Shown piece after piece: positions 9,633 through 20,195 of a stretch of DNA of 24,216 bases (positions within the stretch are counted from its first letter, which is position 1; each line of letters starts with the position of its first letter). Origin of the DNA: Pigoraptor chileana (lineage: Eukaryota > Opisthokonta > Filasterea). A program made the position numbers and the translations under genes. The notes under the pieces were generated by a model. The model searched no databases. It saw only the letters and a program-made list of their open reading frames with translations, and was not told where the DNA came from. The stretch lies in contig CALSCR010002303.1 of assembly GCA_943704495.1 (NCBI GenBank), forward strand, positions 1 to 24,216, written 5' to 3'.

Positions 9633-11374
9633 TTAGCTGAGTTGTGCGGATGCGGCCTGCGAATCGAGTGCATTCCACGGGTGTTGTGTGTACGTTTGCG
9701 AGCAGATCTCCTTCCACAGCTTGCGGTGCTTCCGCAGCGACAGCGCAGCAATCTCCACCTTGCGCTCCCACGTGCTCACCCGCTTGGTGAGATCGTACTG
9801 CTCGGCCTTTTCGTTGACGTATTGCAGGATCTGTTTTGCATGTTGTAAGAAGGAAGACAGTTAGCGAGGGAGAAGGGAACGTGGCTTGGAGTCATAAAGT
9901 ATGAGAAAGATTTAGGATTCAAACGGTATCTTAGGGGCTATGAACTTCGCAAGGGAGATGTACAGGATGAGGGTGAGGGTGAGGGTGAGAGTGAGAGTGG
10001 GGGTGAGAGAGTTACGCACCTGGGGGACCTTATAGTCATCCAGTTGTCGACGCAGCGTCTGGTTGATCCGCTCTGCCTTTGATCGCTCCTCCTCAACGAC
10101 AATTGTTTCTGACGATATTCTCCGCTGCATGTCTTCCCTCTGCGTAATCTCCGTCTTCAGTCGCGAGCTCTCAAGAGTAAGCACGTTGAGTTTCTTCTTG
10201 TACGAATTGAGCACCAACAGCGTATTGCCCGCAGTCAGCTTCAGGCGCAACAGCTCCTCGTTGCGCTCCTCAATCCGCTCGAGATACTGTCGATTCTCAA
10301 TCTTAAGTTGTTCAAAGTCGATTGCGTGGAGAACTTCGCCCATCTCTTCCTTTTGCTTGAGCTGCATGTGGAGTTTGTTCTTTTGCACCTTCAGCGTCGA
10401 ATTCTTCAGCCGCAGCTTCTCAATCAACGCATCACGCTGGCGCATCTTGTCCTCAAAGTAACGCGTAATCTTCTCCGCAATAACTTTTTCCGTGCGCGGA
10501 TTGACCGCACCCTGCACAATGTCCCTCCTGAAATCATACGACGCTTTCTTGAGCTCCGCAAGACGGATCTCAGCCTCCTCCATGCTCGCGCGATAGCTGT
10601 CGAGTACGCCCTCCCAATCTTCCTGCTTGCGCTCAATTTCATCGCGAATCTCTTCCAATTCACGCGACGCAATGTCGCATTTTTGCTCAGGAAGAAGCTT
10701 CAGGGCACGCTCCTCTGACGCATCGTTGCGCTTGCGCTGAACAGATTTGCGCCGGTTCGCGGCTTCCTTAAAAGGCGCGGACGGTCCTTCCGACGGGGCA
10801 GAACCTGCCTTTCCCAGCTGTGGCTCGACGCGGCTGAGGTACTTTTCAAACATTATGTTCTCCTTTGACAGCACCTGATTGGGGAGAGGATTATCAAGTA
10901 ACGCAAATGTGAGTGTGTTTGTGTGTGTGTGTGTGTGTATGTGGTGAAGATTATCGCGCTGAACTAACCGTGGTGGTAGTGGGTGATATTCAATGAGTCG
11001 GCGTCTATTTCTTCGATTGTTTGTAACAGGTAACATAAACGAAAATATAACAGCGAAAATTGGCGGGGACGAAAAGCCAGATGCATAAAGAATATAGGAG
11101 CACCCGAAGCCATATACATAGTTGCGACTCGCAGAAAACAAAATAAAACCCCACCAATAACAAAAACAATACACAAAAGCAGCACAAAGAATTAACAAAC
11201 CTCGTTTTTCTGCTTAGCATCCTCAAACATGACGAACAGCTCCTCGTCGGTAACATTTGAAAATAGATCCTCCAACGCGGCATCGTCAAACCCCGCAAGT
11301 TCCTGGCTACTGGCCACCTTGTGCATCGCCCGCTCCGCAGCAAGGCGCTCCCGGGACCGCACGTGTGCCGCCAT
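9633..11374 (-). CDS. CCDC113: CCDC113/CFAP263 ciliary coiled-coil protein, 3 exons
   Basis: A structural coiled-coil protein of centriolar satellites and the ciliary axoneme in the animals where the family was characterised. Exons on the minus strand: 11374-11201, 10874-10020 and 9830-9633, all phase 0, giving 408 residues (human is about 377). Recognised from long conserved stretches: MFEKYLSRVEPQ (about 66-77), KLRLKNSTLKVQKNKL (211-226), VLHAIDFEQLKIEN (239-252), LKLTAGNTLLVLNSY (269-283) and TWERKVEIAALSLRKHRKLW (363-382). Residues 119-340 are heptad-like and very rich in Glu, Lys, Arg and Gln. Introns begin GTTTGT and GTGCGT and end TCAG and ACAG. Start ATG at 11374 (context GGGATGG); an upstream in-frame ATG at 11581 would add an unlikely 69-residue leader. 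It is convergent with the kinase and divergent from the PP2A gene. Confidence 0.93.
9966..10010 (+). repeat. GAGGGT hexamer array in CCDC113 intron 2
   Basis: Units GAGGGT and GAGAGT on the plus strand (ACCCTC/ACTCTC in the transcript sense), just downstream of the intron 2 donor of CCDC113. It is the reverse-complement counterpart of the CCCTCN array at 8971-9058. Confidence 0.85.
10911..10941. repeat. (GT)n tract in CCDC113 intron 1
   Basis: GTGTGT run on the plus strand, hence (CA)n in the CCDC113 transcript, located about 40-65 bp before the intron 1 acceptor at 10875. Confidence 0.85.
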
Positions 11375-12649
11375 CCCTTTCGACGTCGTTATATCTGCTT
11401 CTTTCCTTCTTTCACAGCCCCCTTCCTCGCGCTTGCCTCGCACGTTCTTGGGCAGCGAGGGGCATGAACACTGCGAGACACACGGATTTGAGACGGCGAT
11501 TATGCGCACCCCACTGGAGGTGCGATAGTTTAAAAGATAACCCCAAGGATTTAAGAAAAGTCTATCGTCTCCATTAAACAACCACTATGTGTTATGTTGT
11601 GGGGGGGCTATCAACAACTGGTTTGAAGTGAATGTGATTTCTGTTCTTTTCTGTTTTTTTGGGCAGTTTTGTGGAACTGATCTCTCACTATCGGTTGCGT
11701 CGATCATGTTGTGACCATGGCAACAAAAGGGTGGACACGTGACTCGCTACTGAACGTCATTTACATAAAGTCGTAATTTCAAGATGACGCACATATTACG
11801 TAAGGACATTCAAATATTGACTATAAGTTGATTTTACGCCACCGCATTCCACACAAACCTCCAATACATACTAATAGAAATTGACCACTACTGAGAAGAG
11901 ATATTGTATTGACTTAATACCGTATTTCACTGGTGAAACCGGAAATTGAAACAGCCACAGCCGGCCGATCGATTGCCTCCGTTGACGACCTGTCATGCCA
12001 TGATGCAAAATCGCATCCTGAGAGACAACACACACAGACACACGCATTCTAACCACACACACATTCTCTCTCACTCTCGCTCTCTCTTCTTTCCTTGTGT
12101 GCTGATATAGTTTGTTCCGTGCATCTCTGAGACCATACGTATTGTGGATTTGTTAGGAGCCTACTGCTTCAGGTTCAGCGGTAGTCCTGCTAAACACTGA
12201 AGGCAGCAAAAAACACGGTGAACTTTTTGCTCGCTTCAGCCCGACAGCTTTTCAGTGTCGAGTTAGATCTTGAGCAAGCGATGCTCACATGCCATTGTAT
12301 CCTTTCGTTTACTCCGCACCTCTTCGTCTCGTTTTGAGCTCTTGATCGCCAAATTCCATCCCCAACACACGGCATACCCACACGTCTTGTCACCCAGCCA
12401 ACGTCTCCGGTACTGCGAAATAGCACATGTACCCTTCTGCACGTGTAGTTTGAACGTTATGACTATCTAGGGCTGCTGGTCTGTGCGAGCCGGGCAGCTG
12501 CCCGCAGCCACTTTTCCGGATAAAAGGCCACATCTGCTCGAATCGCAGTGTGATCTTTTGCGTTGAAAAGGTGATCGCTTGCGACATCAATCAACGACTT
12601 TGAAAGGCTTCGTCTTCCCTCGATCAATTTCTTTTTCGATTCCCCGAAA
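11375..12649. other. Divergent intergenic region, CCDC113 / PP2A B''
   Basis: About 1.27 kb between the divergent starts of CCDC113 (minus) and the PP2A regulatory subunit (plus), so it must contain both promoters. No coding frame is convincing. I cannot identify a TATA box or other motif with confidence. A short CA/CT-rich block lies at about 12029-12090, and a GC-rich dyad (GGGCAGCTGCCC) at 12493-12504. Confidence 0.6.
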
Positions 12650-15600
12650 ATGACGGTCGTCTCTGCAAATCCCAAGGCCAAATTCGACGAGTTTTTCTTG
12701 CGATGGTTCTCTGATCCGGCGGTGCAAGAGGCGTTGAGAGGCGATCTTGCAAGCATTCTTCAGAACAAGTCGCTTCCGTTTGCGACTGGTGGGCTGGCCG
12801 TTCTCTCCGTGCCATCTCCGCCTCTCTCACCGCATTCGCCCCGCAGGCGCACGCCTTCTCCAGATGCGCGCCCGATGAACAACCGGGGAGGAGCCGGTTC
12901 TCTCGGACTTTCAAAAGGGTGAGGAACCGTGTGGTGCTCGTCTTACTACATGTGTAATAGTTACTCTGTTAGGAATCCCACTGATTTCTATTCGCATTTA
13001 CCTAATCAGTTTTGATTTGCTCGCACGATTTTGTGGTTGTGGCACGTTGGGTGTGCAGACCGAATCTTATGAGTGAATTTACGAAGGCTGCAACCGAAGG
13101 AATTCCCCGCTCATCGTCACCGGATTCAGCCAAGGATGGAAAGTCCACACTTGCGACAGGCAATAACAGCAGCGGTGGAAGGGATGTGTCGGGCGTATCG
13201 GGGAGCACACAGCGTTCAAACACGTCACAACCTCGCCTATCCGGGAGTACCATTAAGACGGACGCATTGCACGCGGACGACCAAAGCGCCACTGCCACGC
13301 CGTCATCATCTGCGTCGACGTCGCGCGATTCGACAAAGGAGCTGTCAAAGTCCATTGGATCAAAGCAGGGTGAATCACAGTCGTCGACTCAGTCGCTGTC
13401 GCTGTCGCAGTCGCAGTCACTCGGGAGGACGGCGTCCGTTGGAAAGCGCCCGCCTCAAAGTCGTCTCGCAAAGAATGTGCCTCCGTTCTACTTTCCCAAC
13501 GGCCGACCTGACACTGACGCTCTCAACGGACACGAGGCGAGGCTGAAGCGATGCCGCGATATATTCCGCTCGTCGCGCACAAACACGCTCGAGGTTGAGG
13601 ATTTTGTGTCGGTGACGGTTGCGTGCGGACTCCCCCGCCACCTCAGTCTCTCTCTCTTTCTCGTCGTCGATAAGGAGGGAACGGGCGTGGCAATGCTTGC
13701 TTCATTTGAGAAAGTGTATGCCGACATATTCCAGCGGTACCATGACTTGCCATCGCGTGTTTTTCACCTGCTTAAACAGCCCGAGAACAGCGGTTTGGTG
13801 CGCACAGATTTCCACCCGCTGCTGGCGGACATTGTCAACTCGCATCCGGGGCTTGCCTTCCTTCGGGAGACGCCTGAATTCCAGGAACGATACGTTGAGA
13901 CGGTGATTGGGCGAATATTTTTTGACGTGAATCGATCGTGGTCGGGGAGAATCTCGCTTCCCGAGCTCTCGCGAAGCAAATTTTGCGCCGTTCTGTCTTC
14001 ACTTGACACGCAACCCGACATTAACAAGGTGAGCATTGGTGGATGGGTCGGCGTTGTGCGTGCGCTGAATCAATTTCTGTGTGTAGTATGTGATGTATGA
14101 GTGTATAACTTGCATGTTTTTTGTGTGTTGTGGGTGTGTGTGTGTGTGCTATTTGTATTGTATGCATGCGTGTCTGTGTGAGTTTGTGAGTGCGTCTGCG
14201 GCTGTGACTGCGGTATGTTGTTTGCATTGCACGCACGTTTACACGTGTGAGATTGATACTGATTGCCCTTTCCACGCGATGCAAAGCAAAAGCAGACCCT
14301 TCAAAATCAACGCTTACCGAATATGGATGTGCCGATTGCGTTTCCTTTTTCAGGTGCTGGATTTCTTCTCCTACGAGCACTTTTACGTCATTTACTGCAA
14401 GTTTTGGGAGCTTGACTCAGACCATGATCTCCTTATTGACCGCGACGATCTCTCCCGCCACAACGACTCTGCCCTCTCTGAGCTTGTTGTGGAGCGCATA
14501 TTCTCCGCTGTTGTCAACAAGTGGGTTTGTGTGCTGTGCGGCTATGTTAGTTCTGGCGGTATTCGCATAGGCATTGTACGTACGCATGTGCATATGTATA
14601 TATCTATGTGTGTGTGTGTATGTGTATGTACTTGTCGAATGATTAGGCAAGTTATTTGCCAATGTCTATACACACACTGACTCATACTGATGCCCTCTTT
14701 CCCAGGCCGAGTCCGTCGGCGCCTGACAAGATCACATACGATGATTTTGTCTTCTTTTTGCTCGCGGAAGAGGACAAGACACATCCAACTAGCATCGAGT
14801 ATTGGTTCCGCTGTATGGATATTGACGGTGGGTAAATGACTCCAATTATTGGAGTAGAGGCAAGTGTATATTTGCGTGGGTGTGCGCATGTATGTGCGTG
14901 CGTGTGTTACAGAAAAGTTATGACAAGAGTCGAATCCACCGCAACTCCGCTCCATCTTCAACTGCTTTTGTGGCAATCCTATACGTGCGATCGGCACTTG
15001 TTTTCATGGCATGGATTGGCATGGAATGAGTGAGCAAAATGTGTGAATGCGACAGGGAGGGCGTGTGTGTGTATGTGATTGATCGCTGATTTGCGAGAAA
15101 ATGCACTGTTTTGTGTGTGTTCTTTTCCCCGTCACTTCAGGCGATGGCGTTGTGTCGATGTTTGAGATGGAATACTTTTACCGCGAGCAATATCGGCGGA
15201 TGGAGCAGCTGTGTGTGGAGACCCTTTCGTTCGAGGACTGCCTCTGTCAGACCCTCGACATGGTCCAGCCCCGCGATCCCTCAAAGATCACTCTCGGCGA
15301 CCTCAAGTGGGTCCAAATGTCTGCCACGCGTGCATGCTTACCGCGTTAGTGTCATGTTGCGCTCTCTGTTGTGAGTGGAGTCTCATATTCGATCATTGTG
15401 TGCCAGAAGTCGCAGTGGGGACATTCTTTGCTTTATTGATTGCACCTCTCTCTCTCTCACGTTCTCTCTCCCCCCTTCTCTTATAGAGTCCGTGGGCACA
15501 GGTGTCTCGAATCCTTCATCTGTCACTTTCTCCCTCTCTCTCTCTCTGTCTCACTTTCTCTTCTGCAGTCCATAGCGTCTAAGCATTCTCTTGCATGCCA

Positions 15601-15888
15601 CATGTCTCTTCTCTCTGTCTCTCGTTCTCTCTTTTAAGACACTGTCTTAACAATATCATTTTATTCTCTACGCACGTAAATGTATTCAGGCGCTGCAAAG
15701 CCGCAAGCATCTTCTTCAACACGTTTTTCAACCTCGCCAAGTTCCTCGAGCACGAGCAGCGGGATCCATTTGCTGCAAAGAGAGAGAATGAAGGCTGGGG
15801 ATCTCTCACAGATTGGCAGCGGTATGCCCGCGTCGAGTACGAACTGCTTGCGATGGAAGATGATGGCGACGACTCTGCGGCGGCATAG
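12650..15888 (+). CDS. PPP2R3: PP2A B''-type regulatory subunit (EF-hand), 6 exons
   Basis: Regulatory subunit expected to bind the PP2A scaffold/catalytic core and set substrate choice and location, with calcium sensing through EF-hands. Exons 12650-12918, 13059-14028, 14354-14520, 14706-14827, 15141-15306 and 15690-15888 join in phase to 630 residues. Diagnostic B'' segments: [66 protein letters not shown] and [22 protein letters not shown] loop 1 is [12 protein letters not shown] (434-445; Asp, not Glu, at position 12). EF loop 2 is [12 protein letters not shown] (507-518; all ligand positions canonical). Residues about 60-245 are Ser/Pro/Gln-rich and probably disordered. The start ATG has A at -3 (GAAAATGA). 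Two donors are GTGGGT after a split Lys codon. Family assignment secure; the exact paralogue is not resolved. Confidence 0.94.
15449..15655 (+). repeat. CT tracts with broken tRNA-Leu-like repeat copies in PP2A intron 5
   Basis: Three CT-rich runs alternate with fragments of the dispersed repeat: AGAGTCCGTGGGCACAGG then CTCGAATCCTTCA at 15486-15518, GCAGTCCATAGCGTCTAAG at about 15565-15583, and TTTTAAGACACTGTCTTAA at 15632-15650. All are in the same orientation as the copies at 2891 and 20262. Confidence 0.6.
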
Positions 15889-16253
15889 CAACTTCCGACT
15901 CGTTTTTTATAATATATACATGCATTGGTCAAGTTACTGACATCACATGTGGCCTTTTAAGGGAGATATATCCCGCAATCTCACAACCAGTGTGCCGTTT
16001 TTTAGCCATGCTTTAAATTTTTTATTCGACGTGTTTAATGGCAAGGAGCTTAAAAGGCTGGACTGTGCTCCAATATTGACTGACACTGCAGCAGAATTAA
16101 GAATGGATGAGTCGTGACGACTCCATCGCAATTCGCCGGGTATGCCGGCGCTGTGGAGAGCACAATTGGCATCCTGGCACTCGCGCCGCAACGGCAACTG
16201 GCTGAATCAGTAGTGTGTGTTGGGTCGGCAAATTGTAATATCCGTTTGTTGAC

Positions 16254-16271
16254 TATGGGCAGTCGCCCATA
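16254..16271. repeat. Perfect 7-bp inverted repeat (hairpin)
   Basis: TATGGGC, a 4-base loop AGTC, then GCCCATA: a perfect 7-bp stem about 370 bp downstream of the PP2A stop. Function unknown; it could be chance or part of a 3' RNA structure. Confidence 0.5.
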
Positions 16272-16439
16272 TGCAGGCGTTTGTGTTGCAGACTAAGATG
16301 AAGGCATTCAACTCCCATCCGCCCCTGCCATTGTGCGCACTGTGAGTGCTGCCATGGCAATATCGCCGGCGCAACTGCCTTAATTGTCGATGTCCGGTGC
16401 CCATGCCCTTGGTATGGTTTGTTTTGAATGGCTTTCCAT

Positions 16440-16765
16440 ACATGGAAGGAATTCCAAATATGGCAGTCACTGAGTCTGGACGGATTCAGTAGTGGGGCGG
16501 TAGCGGTTTGTATGGTAAAGAGTATGGGGGGGCATCACACGGGACAACACTGCACACACGCACACATACTCACTCGTATGTATATGCAGCATATGGATGC
16601 ACTGCCATATTTGGAAGCCCGAGACTGGATGGATTCAGTGGGAAGTGTGTATGGTACAGAGTATGGAGCGGCGCAACACACGGACAACCGACACACACGC
16701 ACGGCACACACTCCACACTTAAACGTATGTATGTGTATATATACAGCACACAACACATATGGATG
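16440..16765 (+). repeat. Imperfect tandem duplication, unit about 140-150 bp
   Basis: GGATTCAGT occurs at 16482 and 16631. GTATGGTAAAGAGTATGG at 16510 corresponds to GTATGGTACAGAGTATGG at 16649. Each is followed by a CACACG-rich run, then ATGTATAT-CAGCA and CATATGGATG. The offset is 139-149 bp, varying with the microsatellite length. This explains the open frame that spans it. Confidence 0.8.
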
Positions 16766-16983
16766 TTTGAATTCATTCACTGAATCTTGGTATATCGGTT
16801 CCACACTTACTTGTGAAATTTTCCCGCCTTTCCCTACACCCCCGGGCAATTTGAAAATTCGACCTCGGAACCAACACTGATCCGCGGCGTAGTCGGCTGC
16901 GGATGTGTGTCACTGACATGGCGCAATACCAGACCTCATCGGATCGACACCAAAAGACTGGCGTCGTTTCGTTCCGTCGATGC

Positions 16984-18271
16984 ATGCGGCCTCCTCTTAG
17001 CAGGAGAAACACGGCTGTGAGCAGTGCACTCACTGCACTCTGCGTGGTCATATCATGTCTGCTTCTTTTGAATCCACTGCACGTTGACGCCACTGTCGAC
17101 AAGACAACTCTGCACGTGGTGGGCGTGATGACGGCTGCAGACAACGTGTTGGCCGTGACGCTGGAGGGCTCGAGTGACGAGGCAGCGCCATCTCAGACCG
17201 CGTCGCTATGGTCTGTGAATGGAGTGCAACCCTCGCAAGTGGGTCGCTTTTCAAGGACATGGTCGCAGGACATTGATGATTCCAACATCATCACCATGCG
17301 ACACACTTACTACGTCGAATTGGCGCTGGGAAGCAAGCTCGTCGAAGGGTGAGTTGGGTTGTGTGAGCATTGTAAAAAAAAGATTTCCTCGAATCACCGT
17401 TTAATTGCGTTCCGAGTGGACCAGTTTCGGGCCATTCATTATAATACGCACCTTACGTTTATTAGCGGTCAATGATGGCATGAATTGCAGCACCGAGTAC
17501 GTGATACTCGGACCTTCAGGCATCGCGAAGACGACCACTTTCAACGAAGGCATCACCCTCTGCGAGAGCATCCACGCGAACCAAGTCGGATACTTTGAAA
17601 GCAGCAAGATGCGCTTTGCAAACTTTGGCATCTTTCTGGGCGATCTCGGCAGTCGAAATGTTTCCGATGGAGCACCCTCGTACTCAGTGCTTGACGGTGA
17701 AGGACGCAGTGTTGCGGGTCCGCATACTTCCGCGTATCTCGGCCATGACAACGCCCGGCTTCTAAGCAGTGGAGAGCACGTTTACCGGTTGGATTTGAAC
17801 GACGTCCCCGCGGGCGGTCCCTATCGTATTGTGGTGCATGGATACGGCGCAAGCCATCCGTTTGGTGTTGGCAGCAATCACACGGATGTGATATGGTACA
17901 CACTCTCGCGCGGTTTGTATCACAAGCGCTGTGGCATGGCGCTCGATGCCGCGCACACGCACTGGGCAAGATGCTCGTGCCACAACATTGTGCTCGTTAC
18001 AGACGCAGAGCCGGGCCAGTTCGTCACGGAAGATTCGGTGGGTACAGATGGTCGGCTTTGAAATGCTGTGCGCGTGCCTTCCCATATTGACTTCCGATGG
18101 TATCATGCATGTGGTGTACTTCACTTTGAGGATGGTATCTGAGAGCACTCCGGTGCATATGCATGCCATGACATGCGGTCATAGAACCTTTTTCTTTCTC
18201 TGTTATTGAGTGTGCTGATTACGACGGGACTGTTGTGTGTGTATTGATATGCATATTTGTGCACTGAATGC

Positions 18272-18308
<37 letters not shown>

Positions 18309-20138
18309 TTTCTGTGCCGGTGTGCAGTGTCTCGGGGGATGTTCCAAGTCACCCGCCCGTGCAATGGCAGGGGGATTTCACGATGCGGGCGACTTTGACC
18401 GGGGTGCAGGTGGGCGTGACGCCGATGGCAAAAGTGTAATTTTACTGCGCGAGTACATGTGGTACAGGCAATGAATAAGCCGACCCCCTTGGCGTGCATG
18501 GGTGTCGCTGGTTACTGTATATGATGTCATGGTATGGGATTTGCACGCTGAACAGCTTTCCTTGACCGCAGTCGTAAAATCCAATTAATGCTTTTCTCTT
18601 TCTTTGTGCGCTTCTTTTTTTTTGCGTTGTAGCGCACACGCTGTTTCCGGCGATGATGCTTGAAACGTATGAGCTCTTCAGGGGCGAAATGCCCGCGTAT
18701 GCGTTTGACATTCGCGAATCCGACAACAACATCCCCGACCATCTGGATCAGGCGCTGTGGGGCGTGCTTTACTGGGAAAACCTGCAGGAAGACGACGGGG
18801 GTGTGCGCGCAGGCACTGAGACGGAGAGGCATCCGGTTGGTACAATCTCGCACTCCGATTGGTGACTGCCGCTGTTTGTGTCAATGCTTGGCTGTGCGTT
18901 GGCGCGCAGCTGTGTGTAAATAGTATGCACATGTGTGTGTAAATATATATATATAATGATGTGTGTCTGTGTGGATCTGGGTGTGCTATGTGTTTATGCA
19001 AGTGCGTTCATGTAAGGGCTCCTGTATCAGTATATTCTGGCACTGACGCACTCACATACCAAACTGGCATCGCCGTAACGGTTACAATCCTTGCATTCTT
19101 TCTTCTTGCTCCTACCCTGTTTGGTTTCAAGATTCTTCCCGACAACGCCGCAACGGATCGTCTCACATTCCGCACGTTCCGTCGCTCGTGGCATACCACT
19201 GCCTGCGGCGCAGCCATCTTTGCACACGCATCGCGCCTCGTCCGCGAATTCGATTCCCCGCGTGCCGATGCGCTAATGGAGCGTGCGTTGCGTGCATGGC
19301 TCTGGCTTGCGGGAAACACGCGGGAGCGGACGTCGACAACGCACATGTATGCCGCCCTTCAGCTGTATCTCACAACGGGAGACGATGCCTATCGACGCGT
19401 GTTTGACGATTGTGTGAAAGAGGTGGAAGAGCACGGAGTGTGGCCGCTGACATACTATGCACTCGAAATGTCGATAACCGGAGGAGGTATGTACTCTCCG
19501 TATTTTTTCGGATACCTCACAACGAGCCTTCCGACTACACAGTCGGTGAAGGACATTCTGCTGGGATGGATCGACCGGGAGGCAAATCGCGTAATTCAGT
19601 CGCTACCGCTGGCGCCGTATGCAATGGGGCCGATTGCTAATGTTGCGTGGGGATCCACGGTCAATGCAGGTGGGTGGGTGGGTGTGCGGGTATGTGTGTG
19701 TTTTCACTTGGTGTGTGTGAGTGTGGTGATGTTCTTATATTCGTTGTGCGTTATTTCGTGCGGTTGTGTTTTTTTCTTTGCAAGCATTACTCGATGTGAT
19801 ATTCCAAGCGATTCTGCAATTATCTCCCATTCAATCGACGCTGTTGCGCTCTCTCTCTTGGATCATAATGATGTCACTCCCGTCGCAGCCTATGTGGCAA
19901 ATCCACTCCTTCTCAAGTACTTGCTCACTGGCGACGAGGATTATTTCAATCAGATGGCGGCGCTCTCTCAGTATGCACTCGGTGTGAATCCACTTGTAAG
20001 TGAACGTCCGCCATGGCACACGGGGTGCCTTATTCCTTGATTGTTGCATAATTTCACTCTACTCTCGTCCTCCACTTCCTCTCTCCTCTCTCCTCTTTCT
20101 CTCTTTTTCTCTCTCCTTGTTCTCACTCCTCTCTCTCA

Positions 20139-20195
<57 letters not shown>

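Larger units (their letters stand above)
15889..16983. other. Intergenic region before the cellulase gene
   Basis: Holds the PP2A 3' UTR and the cellulase promoter. No gene is supported; the 150-codon frame at 16428-16880 runs through a tandem duplication and simple repeats. Structured items are listed separately (hairpin 16254-16271 and duplication 16440-16765). An interrupted palindrome GAGTCGTGACGACTC lies at 16109-16123. Confidence 0.6.

Noticed and set aside
16428-16880. 150-codon frame upstream of the cellulase gene
   Set aside because: It spans an imperfect tandem duplication and CACACA runs; no homology recognised.
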